DNA of 64,000 bases from Xestospongia muta (lineage: Eukaryota > Porifera > Demospongiae > Haplosclerida > Petrosiidae): NCBI GenBank assembly GCA_963693285.1, contig OY848918.1:14258263-14322262 (forward strand). Direction: 5' to 3'. The notes beneath the pieces were generated by a model. It worked only from the letters and a program-made list of their open reading frames with translations, did not search any database and was not told where the DNA came from. Position numbers and translations under genes: made by a program. Shown here in pieces: positions 1 to 10,600 of the stretch (position 1 is its first letter; the number at the start of each line of letters is the position of its first letter).

Positions 1-511
1 CAAACAATAATTGTCTACATTTTGTTATCTCTTACATTACTCCTTCTGTCTTCTTCTCTCTTTTTTACTCCACCGGCTGAAAAAATAGCAGGTGAAGGCA
101 CACATCTGAAATGAAAATGTCACATTGGTACACTATGACATACATGTCTTCTCTAACCTAACTGTAAAGTCATAACCACATCCATGACAGTATTGACTGC
201 TTGTGAAAGAGATCTGGAGTGATCCAATGATTGATTCAAAGTTTTTACAATTTTTATCTGCAGTTCCACATAGTGAGATTACTCCGATTTGATCATTCTT
301 CAATCTCACCTCATCTAGACATACACCTATTATTATAACACTATGAAAAAGATGTTTGACAAGATTATCAACTTTTACCAGAAGAGCTTTTGGGTAGATC
401 CATACCAGTACAATGAAACTGTATGGTTTCTCCTACTTTACATTGAACATTATGAACACAAAACTGTTGAGCTGGATAGCATCTGAATTAAATTATTAGG
501 TATAAAATAAT
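1..511. other. Intergenic sequence, no gene recognised
   Basis: I see no open frame, repeat or RNA gene that I can support here. It lies downstream of the minus-strand secreted-protein gene and should contain its 3' flank. The sequence is AT-rich and of mixed composition. Confidence 0.5.
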
Positions 512-517
512 TTATTT
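512..517 (-). promoter_or_regulatory. AATAAA polyadenylation signal overlapping the stop codon
   Basis: On the minus strand the last codon and stop read AAA TAA, followed by AT. This gives an AATAAA hexamer that overlaps the stop of the secreted-protein gene. It implies a very short 3'UTR if it is used. The hexamer is seen in sequence; its use is inferred. Confidence 0.45.
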
Positions 518-904
518 CAACATTGTACTCAACTTATTAAGATCAGAATGATTGGGATCCTTGATGATACACTTCTTTGAACCATCTGATTCAGTATCAC
601 AATCAATGTTAGTGGCTATAGCATTTTTTGGAAATTTACATATTGGAAGTCCTTTCCTAACTTTGTACTTGTAGCTCAGGCAAATTTCTTTACTGAAATA
701 CAAACCAACTAATAATTGTTATAATGATCACTATCATACTCATCTTGTTCTCGCTACTAACCCGATAATACCCTGCTCATTTGCAAAACTCTCAGCACAG
801 TCTGCTAAGTTCTTGTCTTCTGGTCCACTAGAGCCACAAGAACAATTCTGAGAATTAGTTTTAACAACTCCATAAAACAAAAACAAGCAAAGAAAAATCT
901 TCAT
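512..904 (-). CDS. Small secreted cysteine-rich protein, two coding exons
   Basis: The coding exons are 762-904 and 512-692 on the minus strand, joined across a 69-bp intron (693-761). The donor is GG|GTTAGT, the acceptor is TTTGTATTTCAG, and the intron is phase 2. The joined frame has 107 codons before TAA. Residues 1-19 (MKIFLCLFLFYGVVKTNSQ) form a typical signal peptide: a basic residue, a hydrophobic core, then small or polar residues. The predicted mature part is hydrophilic and carries cysteines at about residues 21, 23, 36, 52, 66, 79 and 89, starting with a C-x-C. No membrane segment follows, so secretion is inferred. Seven mature cysteines is an odd number, so one may stay free or pair between chains. 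I do not recognise the family and assign no function. The start is the first ATG after an apparent 5'UTR intron. The reading rests on matching splice signals, phase and signal peptide together. Confidence 0.75.
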
Positions 905-905
905 A

Positions 906-955
906 CTAAATTAGAGAAAATTATAGAATCTTTTAATTAAAAAACTTCCAAATAC
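906..955 (-). other. Probable 5'UTR intron of the secreted-protein gene (50 bp)
   Basis: Reading the minus strand, TTAAG|GTATTT forms a donor. TTTTCTCTAATTTAG, with a pyrimidine stretch, forms an acceptor one base before the ATG at 904. The short length resembles the 69-bp coding intron. The upstream noncoding exon would run from 956 to about 1020. Confidence 0.5.
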
Positions 956-1044
956 CTTAACTTCAGAGATGAATTATCACCGACAGAAAAGTACTGTTGT
1001 GCTTCATTAGAAAAATAGTCTCTGTAAGACTCTTCACTGACTGG

Positions 1045-1052
1045 CTTATATA
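1045..1052 (-). promoter_or_regulatory. TATA box for the secreted-protein gene
   Basis: The minus strand reads TATATAAG here, about 30 bases upstream of the start inferred for the 5'UTR exon near 1018-1020. Position relative to the two-exon gene fits a core promoter. Confidence 0.5.
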
Positions 1053-1059
1053 CAAACTT

Positions 1060-1860
1060 TGACTTTCACTAAACATTATACTGTAAGAATAACACTCTCA
1101 TTATTGCAAATAACTGAAAGTGGGAAGTGTGTTGACTAATAAATCAATTAGACTACATAATATGTCCATTTAATCCTACAATATTGTGGGTGATGAAAAA
1201 GACTGAATTTGAAAGTTTGGACTAGTTACTCCCACAAAGACTCCTCCTATTATGACTATTGCTGGATATATCATAAACATCATACAAATGTTAATATTAA
1301 TACTGTATTTATTAGTATTAAACAAAACTGAACCTTTTAACATTAAAGAATAACTGGATAATTTAATATTTGATATTTTTTAGGCAGTTGCTAGTTTTGT
1401 ATTCAGACTGTATGCTTCTTAACAATCTATCTAGGTTTAGTTATCATTGTCTAGAAGTAAGTATTTGTATGTAATATAATACTGATCCCATCCTCTAAAC
1501 GTATCATTAACTACACACAACAAGTATGGGTTGTTACTGTACATATAGCCACTTGCTAATCTGTATCTCAAAAATTAATAATCTAGACATTCAATATATG
1601 AAGAAGGCTTTCTAATGACTACTAAACACCTGACTTTACTATATACTATTAATAAAAACTTATAATGAATGCATTACAATATTGAGTACCCCGGTATGTT
1701 AAGTGCAAAAATTAACTTAAAAAATCCTTAATAATGTCATAAATACAATCATGATAACCACAATCAATAATAGTATAATATAACTCAACAGCAAACAGTT
1801 TCAAATAAAAATACAAAGTCAAATCAGAGTTTAACATACATAAACACACACTAAAGGTGT
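1060..1860. other. Intergenic sequence, nothing recognised
   Basis: AT-rich sequence with no supported open frame, RNA gene or repeat. It should contain the upstream regulatory region of the minus-strand gene to its left. Confidence 0.4.
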
Positions 1861-1889
1861 AGTTCACAACATTACCATTAATGGCTATA

Positions 1890-2272
1890 GTCTCTCCTCC
1901 ACATCCTTATTTGAATCATGTATTGTGACAACATTTACTATAGACAGCACTTTAAACAATAATAGTGATACAGCAACACAATTAAATAAATATAAAGGTT
2001 TAGATGGATATATATTGCTTAAGAATTATGAAACATTTAACAAGCAATATTCATTTATCAATGCTCTTGATCAAATTGGAAGTCAACTTCAACTTTGCAA
2101 TGAATTTTAAAAGGGAGATGTCATTGGTATACGTTTACATCATATTGGAAAACATCCAAAAGATTTCCCAAGTTTTGTGTGTAAGAGACTATATAAACCA
2201 ACTCAACAAGTCAAGATCTATATAGTTTTAAGAAAAACTGTAAAACATAGGTATAAGCAAGTCAACACATGA
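1890..2272 (+). pseudogene. Possible lysyl-tRNA synthetase-like pseudogene fragment
   Basis: Three short stretches in order recall the N-terminal anticodon-binding domain of class II lysyl-tRNA synthetases. PPHPYLNHV (near 1895) is like the HPYPHKF segment; LNKYKGLDG (near 1980) is like the F-I-x-KY-x-x-L-x-x-G segment; KGDVIGI (from 2111) followed by GK is like RGDIIGVxGxPGK. They sit in different frames and are broken by stops, for example the TAA at 2108-2110 directly before KGDVIGI. Any gene here is dead. The match is from memory of the family only and may be chance. Confidence 0.3.
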
Positions 2273-2840
2273 CCTGTTTTGTGACCATTGGTAACATGAC
2301 TTCTTATATTCTTTCAAACAAATTATGTACAAGGCAGTTCTGAGTATTGGATTATATATATGAATGTGTCAATTTCATGCTGTTTTATCTATTGTTGTAA
2401 GCAATTCTCAATGAGGACAAACCATATACAAATACTGTCTATAACATTACAATCAATGATTTTTTTTGCTTTACCACCAAAGCTAAAATGACAGGTGTGA
2501 ACGATTGAGGCCATATCAAAAACCTCACTAACTTCACTTATAACTTTATTTTGTCACTCACTGACCAACTAAATAGAATTACTTAGTGTATTATGTACCT
2601 GAGCAGCAACTTTATTTGTTTCTCCAATTCAGCTATCGTGACAACATTCTAACAATAATATAATAAAAATTACTAATTCAGTCAATAAGAAACACCTTTG
2701 TGTTAGCTTTAATGTTATATAGTCTCAGTTGACATTGTTAAGAAAAATTGTGAACCATATCATATTTACATATGTGCAGTCAACACATGGACCTGTTTTA
2801 TGACTATTATTATCATGACTTCTTATATCCTTTTAATTAC
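2215..2840 (+). repeat. Diverged direct repeat, two ~95-bp copies
   Basis: A segment at about 2220-2315 (containing GTCAACACATGACCTGTTTT and ATGACTTCTTATAT) reappears diverged at about 2730-2840 (GTCAACACATGGACCTGTTT, again with ATGACTTCTTATAT). The copies are about 510 bp apart. This may be an old local duplication or two copies of a dispersed repeat. Confidence 0.5.
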
Positions 2841-2859
2841 ACCAGTTATCTTGATGTAT

Positions 2860-5050
2860 AAAACATGGTGGACCAGCAGATAATTCTTTTTTTGAAATCA
2901 TCCAAATATCTTTATAATGGCGTTGACTGATTTATCTTAATTGTTGTACAGTTGTGTTTTTGTTTCAATGCATGTTATCTACTATGTATTAGCAGATAGA
3001 AAGCATGACAATAGCTAGCACATAATGCTTTATATTGCTGCCTTATATTTCTAACAAATATTATAAAAATTAACAAAATTAAACACCCCCTGGAAAGGTG
3101 TATAAGATCTTATGCACTCTTTTCTGATGCAATGATTTTCAAGGTGATAGCACATTAGTAAGGCTGAAATTACTGCCTTATTCTGTTTTCTAAAAATCAA
3201 TAGATTAATTATAACAAACATTTTGAAAGTTTTAAATGATTAGTAATAAATAGTCAGCATTTTAAAATTTATACAGCTCAAGACTATTTGTATATAGAAT
3301 ACAATATTTCTGAAAGTTTGAAACAAGCAAAGTCTGAGACTTAAAGAATGAATTTGATAAATGCTGAGTAGGCTAAGGACTAATTTCTGTGGTAGTGTTG
3401 CAAGGCCTTCCTCTCTAAATAAAGGGTTTAGGTTTGTTTAGGACTGTTTCAGTGGTTTAATTTTCCTGTTGATTCTAATACCAAGCAAAATTTTTCTGAG
3501 CTTAAACATGCACCATTATTGATTTTGGAGTATAATATTCTGTTTAGAAGTAACAAATATTGCTATTAAACCAGGTTGGACTTGGAGAAATGGAAACTCT
3601 CTGTTTGGGTTATCTGTTTTCAGTAACAAGTCAACTAAAGCAATAATCTGAAACAATAAGGATCAAACTCAAGTTAACTTGACATTAGGGAGAAAACAGG
3701 AAATTGGAATGTTGCAATGCAACAATACAAAAAACTAATATAATTATATGTTATCATATGTAGATTTATCGAAACTTGGAAAATAAAGGAGATAATACCA
3801 AAAGATAGCATCTGAAAGATTACTCAAATTTCCTCTAAAAAGGTCTACAAGGTAAGTATGATGATCATGTTTATGACTGTCTCCATTAGATTTTTGTAAA
3901 TTTATTTTTAATGGATAATAGTGAGTAATTTATTTGATTATTTGTTTAGTTCCTTAAGCTATTTGTCTTATTATACTACTATTTGTGTATCTGTATTTGC
4001 ATTTTGTTTTCATTATGCTGTCATAACTTTTCTACACTTTCAGTTGTATCTCTACTATTATTTTATTTCTATCTAACCATTTAATAATTTAATAATTTCA
4101 TTAGTAGTTGTCTGTTCATGATGTCAAGAAAAGAACAAAATATCAAAAGAAGAAGAAGGATGATAGACTAATAAATCAAACGGTTTAATGGATGGTTAAT
4201 AGAAGGAAAAGTAGATGAATAGACGAATGGATGTAATACAAAATTGATTGATTACATGAAATCACTAATACTTAATGTTTCTATAAATGTCATCCTTATA
4301 TTAATCTTTAAGCAGATCTTCTTGGTCCTTATGTATATGGCAAAGAAAGTGTTCCCTGATTGGTCATGAAAGAGAAAGGCGAACAATCTGTTTGTATGGT
4401 TGGTGTTATAGAGGGAGGAAGTGGCCATACTCTTATACTAAAAATAAAGTAAGTATTATTATTATAAAATGCTTTCCTTTATTATATACTGTAGTATAGT
4501 TGTTTGTGTTAACTTTGACCTTTGTTTTTCTACCATAACTTTAACTTTCCTACTTATGTTTCTAATTATAAGGCACCAAATATTTGAACAGTTCTTTCTG
4601 TTAACATAGTTCAAGTTTACAATCTGTATGTTTGACAGTTGCATTGTTAGCTGTATTAAAGTATTGTCATAAGTGCACATATAAATTTGTGTATTAAAAA
4701 CGTTAAATCTTAAAGTAAAAACAATTGTCATATATATGTTGCTCTACAAACATATCAGTCCTACTCAACACTTACTCAATAAAACAGTCAGTAAGAGAGA
4801 CCTTTGACTTTTTTTACTGGAGACAGAATACCAGAAAGCAAAGCACAATTTACTAATCCACAATATTTAATGTCAGGACATTATGAGATTAAACCCTGAG
4901 CACATCAATCACAAGGTAAAACAACATCATTACATATTTGTTTTTTATTGAATACAATTCTGTTCTTTAAATATCTCCAATAAACATAATGATAATAAAT
5001 ATAGTTCTATGTAAATAAAATGAATATACTGTTTTTTTCCAATGTCTGTT
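2860..5050. other. Gene-poor sequence, nothing firmly recognised
   Basis: No supported gene, RNA or mobile element. A patch at about 4310-4450 has open stretches in more than one frame and ends in a donor-like AAAG|TAAGTA, but the frames conflict and I cannot choose one. Confidence 0.35.
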
Positions 5051-5069
5051 TGGTAGATGAAATCACAAG

Positions 5070-5260
5070 AAACATAGCCAGTTTAGTGCTCTTGTACAAT
5101 ATCCTATACCACCAACTGAATGCATATCTATTGCTGCACTCTTCATTAGTAAACTAGAAAGAAGGTATATGCTATATATACGACATATTATATTACATGT
5201 TTCTTTCCTCAAAGACTGATCCAGGTCTTTGATGCTAAGTTACTGGCAAACCAAGAGTGA
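5070..5260 (+). CDS. Possible terminal two exons of an unrecognised gene (partial)
   Basis: An open stretch ends at 5164 with donor AG|GTATAT. A second exon would start at 5215 after the pyrimidine-rich acceptor TTTCTTTCCTCAAAG and end at TGA 5258-5260. Joined in phase 2 the frame reads through, with segments QYPIPPTECISIAALFISKL and then LIQVFDAKLLANQE. The upstream boundary is unclear: the best acceptor (TTGGTAG, ending 5056) puts a TGA in this frame, and another frame of the first exon is also open. I do not recognise the protein. It could be a chance pair of splice-like signals or a decayed gene. Confidence 0.2.
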
Positions 5261-5524
5261 GCTCAGCCCATGAAAAGTTCACTTTAACTCTCCAGTTCAA
5301 TACTTCTATGAACTATTAAAAAAGAATGTTGTTATTATTTATGTCATATCTTTGTCTATTCTATTCTCTCTTCGCTTCCTTATATTAACTTCTCTGTCAC
5401 CCAATGGTATTATCTAATTATTGGGATTCATAAATTTGTTGCCCAAAAAAATCTCCACATGAAGAAGAAAAATGTCAATCTATCTCTGTCCATCCATCTA
5501 TCATTCCTCTCAACCTATCCATCT

Positions 5525-5525
<1 letters not shown>

Positions 5526-5555
<30 letters not shown>
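5526..5555 (+). repeat. (CT)15 microsatellite
   Basis: Perfect CT dinucleotide run of 30 bases. Confidence 0.95.
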
Positions 5556-5559
<4 letters not shown>

Positions 5560-5702
5560 GATCTCTTTTATTGCTAACTTTCTTTATTAGAGTCCAGTAG
5601 TGCTGGACAATATAACATTGATCATTGGAGCAAGTACCACTGATAATCACTAGATTCCTTTTTTCCAGTGGTTTCCTTTGTTCTGTACACTAAACAAGCT
5701 GT

Positions 5703-5709
<7 letters not shown>

Positions 5710-5769
<60 letters not shown>
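5710..5769 (+). repeat. (TA)n microsatellite
   Basis: About 60 bases of alternating TA, interrupted once by G at 5758. Confidence 0.95.
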
Positions 5770-5901
5770 GAGATATGTTCATTCTAAAAGATTGCAAAGA
5801 CAGTAAGAACAGTCTCTTTCAACTAGGTCTCAAGTGGGTTACAATTAGCTCAGTGAACATGATCACATCTAAAAGCAACAACAGTCTATTAGAGTCATGA
5901 G

Positions 5902-6033
5902 ATGAAAAAGCCATTAGTTCTTCCTAAAATGTATGCTGGAGAAAAAAGCTGGGATGAATGGATTGACCATTTTGACAGCATCGTGACCATGTGTGAGTGG
6001 AATTATCAGATTATTGCCATGAAATCAAGGTGA
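5902..6033 (+). pseudogene. Ty3/gypsy-type gag fragment (broken)
   Basis: A 43-codon open stretch includes PKMYAGEKSWDEWIDHFD and then CEW. This recalls the start of Ty3/gypsy-type gag proteins (P-x-Y/F-x-G, then W-x-x-W/Y-x-x-x-F). It stops at TGA 6031-6033. The reverse transcriptase fragment follows within 70 bases, so most of gag and the protease region are deleted. Identification is by pattern and by its neighbour; the fragment cannot work alone. Confidence 0.5.
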
Positions 6034-6101
6034 AATCCCTAAGTCACGGATATCAAATGCTAAGGAATTAGTCAATAGGTCAGAGAACAGAGTGAGCTCA
6101 G

Positions 6102-6465
6102 ATGACAAGAACAACTTTGGCATTATTTACACAATACCACAATCTGTTCACAAAAGGGCTGTATTACTTTAGCAGGACAGGAATAATTAAACACAAGATC
6201 AATACTGGAGAATCATATCTATTTCCTCAACCTGTATGCAGGATAAAAATTATTGATGAAATTGATAAAGATCTCATTCGGCAGTCAAGTAGCCCTTGGA
6301 CATTACCAATCATACTTGTTCAAAAGAAAGATGGAACTACACAATTCTAAGTAGACTATTGGAAAATGAATGCTGCCACAAAACAAGATGACTCTCCCCT
6401 ATTGAGAGTAGATGATACTTTGGATACTCAGCAGGTTCCAAGTGGTTCAGTACTGTGGTAACTTA
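6102..6465 (+). pseudogene. Ty3/gypsy reverse transcriptase N-terminal fragment (broken)
   Basis: The frame from 6102 carries the classic Ty3/gypsy RT entry: IKHKINTGES, then P-x-C-R, then SSPWTLPIILVQKKDGTTQF, which corresponds to the SPW-x-SP-x-V-LV-x-KKDG block. It stops at TAA 6348-6350, where the family has a conserved residue of the FCVDYR motif. VDYWKMNAATKQD continues in the same frame and then RVDDTLD. A frameshift near 6435 precedes a WFS-like motif. The YxDD catalytic block, RNase H, integrase and LTRs are not present. This is a dead retrotransposon remnant. Confidence 0.8.
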
Positions 6466-6649
6466 AACCGTTGAATAACTAGAACTTGAATAAATCTTTT
6501 TACACATGATAAAACTGTATGTCAACTTTTTAGTAATGTATATATATATAAGTTACTGCATTATTATAATAGAAACCACTAGAAAGCTCAACAATAGCTT
6601 TCAAAGAGACACTACAGCTACCAGAAAAATCTTACCAGAAGGCTATAAG

Positions 6650-6985
6650 ATCTTTTCAATGTCTTCCAAAGCATCTTTCAAGTAAAGAAATAATATGATC
6701 TTTAGAAGAGTGGAAACTAAAGAAAGCATAGAGGATGAGGAGAAAGCTAAGAGAAATATAAGAGCACAAAAATGAAAACAAAAAGAAATTGAAAAGCTGC
6801 AACAACAAGAACAATGTTGACAAAAAAGCACAAAAAGAAGAAAGGAGAAGGAAATAGAGAAGAAGGAAACAGATGATGTATGCAGGTACCCTGAATGTGA
6901 TGAGGAGTATAATGATGAATGTGATGATAGGTATGGATTGAATGTGAGTCATGCTACAAATGGTACCAATATAATTGTACAATAC
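6650..6985 (+). pseudogene. Degenerate charged coding remnant, possibly transposase C-terminus
   Basis: In one frame the purine-rich plus strand reads as a highly charged stretch rich in E, K, R and Q, for example KEIEKLQQQEQ and RRKEKEIEKKE. Stops interrupt it, and C-RYPECDEEYNDEC follows. Long basic/acidic tails followed by a cysteine cluster occur in some pogo/jerky-type transposases, which is one possible source. I cannot identify it firmly. Confidence 0.25.
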
Positions 6986-6999
6986 TGCAATTTAGTGAT

Positions 7000-7470
7000 A
7001 ACTTTAAAAAAATTGACTTCGTTTGCAAACTCTGTATTTAAGCTTATATTAAAGTCAATGTACATTTAACTCTGTCTTCAAATTGTTTAATTCCAATCAT
7101 TATTATTAGTGGTATTGAGATATCAACAATTTGTGCAATTTTACCATATTGTTTCAGAGTAAATATAATACACCTCTTTGTACTAAATAACAGTAGACAT
7201 TATCTTTACCTTTAGACGACACTTTTGCATGTGAAAAATCAAAATACTCTACTGTCTGGAAACTACCTCCACTGTCCGTTAGCTATCGACGATATATGTC
7301 ACCATTTACAGTCTGACATTCAAATGTAGTCAAATAAATTAAACTTAGTACTGTATCAATTATGTAGAGCAGGAATAGAAGTTATCGAAGAGGTATGAAG
7401 GTTTGTAATAAGCATGTTTGCAACGTATAACATGACCACGCCTCCTAATTTTCCGGTAACCTCCCATGAT
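7000..7470. other. Upstream flank of the ankyrin gene
   Basis: No open frame is supported. From about 7260 to 7470 the GC and CpG content is visibly higher than in the surrounding sequence, with segments such as CGACGATATATG and ACCACGCCTCC. This may include promoter sequence for the ankyrin gene starting at 7599; that is inference from position only. Confidence 0.3.
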
Positions 7471-7553
7471 ACTCTAATCGCTATAGTGACTGCGGAAATT
7501 GTGGTTTGTGAGTCACAAACCACAATTTCCACAGTCACTATAGCGATTAGAGT
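7471..7553. repeat. 83-bp near-perfect palindrome
   Basis: The left arm 7471-7511 and right arm 7513-7553 are reverse complements over 41 bases with a single mismatch, around a one-base centre (G7512). The arms begin ACTCTAATCGCTATAGTGAC and end with its complement. No obvious target-site duplication flanks it. It ends 45 bases before the ankyrin start codon, so it lies in the 5'UTR or core promoter. Confidence 0.95.
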
Positions 7554-7598
7554 TTTGTCGATTAGGTTGTCTGTGTGTTTCTTATTTTAGCTGTTATC

Positions 7599-7616
7599 AT
7601 GGACCAGAAGAGATTG
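7599..7616 (+). CDS. Ankyrin gene exon 1: start codon, residues 1-6
   Basis: The exon reads ATG GAC CAG AAG AGA TTG (MDQKRL) and is followed by a GTAAGC donor. The ATG has A at -3 and G at +4, a good start context. TTATTTTAG at 7582-7590, just upstream, could be the acceptor of a 5'UTR intron. Such a short start exon can only be supported by the downstream exon being in phase; it is, because exon 2 opens in phase 0. Confidence 0.6.
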
Positions 7617-10600
7617 GTAAGCACATCATAGTCCTATTGCTATGTATTACTATGTTAAAGTATGGGTAGTAGATAGGTCATTAGTGTGGTCCCTATGATA
7701 TTATTACTCCCCCCCCCCCCCCCCCCCCAACTTCATATCATGATTAGGGGGCTAAGCCCCTTGGTTTGCACTCAAGAGTATGTGCACAATAACCTCTTGA
7801 CTGAAGCGGTAAAATGATGTTCATAACCTAATTAGACTGTTTCTAACTGTACCAATGACTTCTGCTACAGTGGAGCACGCTTTTTCAACCTTATGCTGAC
7901 TAAAACATTACCTACGAAGTACTATGACACAAGAACAACTAAACCATGTCATGCTGTTACATACACATAAGGACCATACTGATAACATAAACTTATTAGA
8001 AATAGCTAAAGAGTTTGTTTCCTTTAATGACAAATGAATTAATTTTTTTGGTCATTTTTGATGTTTAATAATATAACACAACTAAATATAAGGTCAGCCC
8101 CCCCCCTCCTCTCAACTTAAACTTCATTCCTATCCCACTGGTTGTGTCTAACTGTCCAGTCTAGTCATTGTTCTATCTAACTACATTAGAAGGTAGTATG
8201 CTCAAGTCTCTCTAAGACTTTTATTGTACATGAATGTAACATTGTAGGTGAATGGAAAGTTTGTAGTTCCTGTTTTATATGATAAATAGCTGTACTACTA
8301 ACAAACTTTTTTTTAAAAATGTACTTGTTGCTCCAACCATCATAATAATTGGATTGGATTTCAGAATTTACTCTGAGTGAAAGAATCCCATCCCAGGTGC
8401 TACAAAGCTTTTAAATTTAAAACATATGATTCTTATTGATTATCTGCTGTGTAATACAACACTGTCATACTTCTGTGTATAGTACTTGTGTACTCTTATA
8501 ACTTATGGCTATTACTCAAAATGAATACCTAAAATTGCATGTAAAGTTTGAAGGTTGTCAATGAAAATATTTGTTATATCATAGTTGATAACTATCAGTG
8601 GCCTATCAGGCTGGCTATGTGCACATAAATAGACAGACATACAATATTTTATTAGAAGACTGTGAAAATAGCAATAAACATATATACAATTTAGATTTAC
8701 ATTGCATATAGATTTATCAGATTTTACTATAAACACGCATACCTAATGTGCCATTGCAAGATTTCATTCTGTAATGTGTATAATAATTGTCCCAAGTGAG
8801 TCAAGTCTAAATATTCATACTGTAATCTATATATAAAAATCATCAATGTACTTAAACAAATAAACTTGGGGTTTATGAAATGTGATGCTTGCTATCGTTA
8901 TCCTACCATGATTGAAAACATTGGTGTTGTGCCTGAACCATCTCAAACAATACATACATTGTGTATATATATTTGTGTACATATTTGTGTACATATTTAT
9001 ATCTATATCTATTTCTATATCAATATTTATGTCTATATCTATCTATATCTATCTATTATCGATATATAGAATGATTGATAGATATACACACTGTTTTGTT
9101 GACTATAAAGTAACACAATAGCACTACAATAGTCAAACTGCTTTTGCTTTGTTATTTATTTTGAGCACTAACCTGAAGTATGTAGTTAAGGTATTAACTA
9201 TATAAGGTATAGTGTTTTTATCAGGTGTTAAAGTAAACTGTCACATGATTATTAAGTTGTATGTACTATACATGTATAAAAGTAACATGAGTGAAGGCAT
9301 GTGATCAAAATGAGTAAGAAGTTGTCTAAAATATTCTGATCTATGTGCTAGGCAGGAATTCACATTAATTACAGGTTGTAGTTCATGAGACATCATAGTA
9401 CTATGGTATTAATATTAAAGATGGATGTTAATGTATAAATCTGAGTTGATGATTATTGTCTCTGATTATTGTAATTACAGTCTTTCTACATAATTTCATA
9501 TATAGCTATGTGTATAACCTTTTCTTAATTATATTAACTGAACTACTATCTCTCTTTTATCAAGTAAACAATGCTAAAGAAATTATTAATTGTGACACGT
9601 AGAAAAGACTAATTTTGTCCCAATTATTTGAAGAAATATATCACATTTGTGACCACTATATCCTGTTTTTTAGTTGTTTTGTTTAAGTTATTATTGTTTT
9701 AAGACGCTGTTTACTATTTTTGTACAGTTTATAAAGTACATACATGATACTCATATCCATTCTGCATAAAACATCAACCAGTTATAGAACATTATTTATA
9801 TGGAATATCGTAAAGTTTTTGTCACAAGTTTTTATATGTTAAATGATATAATGAGATAATTGAATGATGTAAGTTAGCTTGCTTTTAGCTTGATATATAT
9901 CACTGAGTCAAATAAGTTTTTGCACATTATTGAAGATGCTTCTCTTGATATAATACACAAAGTTTTCATTACTTAATGAATAGGTGTACTGCTCTATGTT
10001 TTGTGCAAATTTTTATACTGAAAGATATTGAAATAAATAAAGTAAGAAGTTGCTGGGAATATTTGTTTAAAAGTCTCTTTAGGTTTATGGAAATGCTAGT
10101 TTATATTTAGTAATACATTTAGTGTTTTTGTTTTTGTAATAGAATAAAAGTCTAATTGAATTTGTTAAGAAAGGAGATTTGTCAAGTGTAAAAGACATTC
10201 TTGATAGAGGAGCCAATGTAAATACTACAGATAAGGTAAGTCTATTTCATTATTAAGATCTACAAATATCCCAAATATGATGAATATTGGAAAGAGATAG
10301 ATGATACCAATCCCTTATCACAATATTAGCAAAAAGTGTTAATTCTTTTTATAACATGTATATTAACCAGTTTTGCTACTTGTTCCTATTAGACACCATC
10401 AGATGTACAGACATCACCTTTTCATAATTTTTTCAATAATTATTTGAGATACACACACCAAAATAGAAGTGACTGACATGAATTGAAGCATCATTTGTTT
10501 AGTTTTGAATTTTACATTTTAAATTGTTAAAAAATAGAATTTTGCATATACATAGGACAGCAATTGTCATACAGACTAATTGAATTTGTATCTAACTGGC

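Larger units (their letters stand above)
7617..10142 (+). other. Ankyrin gene intron 1 (2526 bp)
   Basis: Starts GTAAGC and ends TTTTTGTAATAG. It contains a poly-C run, a hAT transposase remnant and a TATC-type microsatellite, listed separately. The rest, including 9120-10140, is AT-rich with no feature I can support. Confidence 0.6.

Noticed and set aside
4462..4731. 89-codon minus-strand open frame
   Set aside because: No recognisable motif, AT-rich composition and no supporting splice or promoter signals; likely chance.
6643..6982. Two overlapping minus-strand open frames rich in F, L and S
   Set aside because: They are the complement of a purine-rich stretch whose plus strand reads as a charged coding remnant. 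The hydrophobic look is a composition effect.
7356..7538. 60-codon minus-strand open frame
   Set aside because: It runs into the palindrome and has no motif; a shadow of the hairpin sequence.
8512..8736. 74-codon minus-strand open frame in intron 1
   Set aside because: It contains a protein-like stretch but has no family match I know, lies antisense in an intron, and has no flanking signals.
8866..9121. Two plus-strand open frames over the TATC repeat
   Set aside because: Low-complexity I/Y/S translation of a microsatellite.
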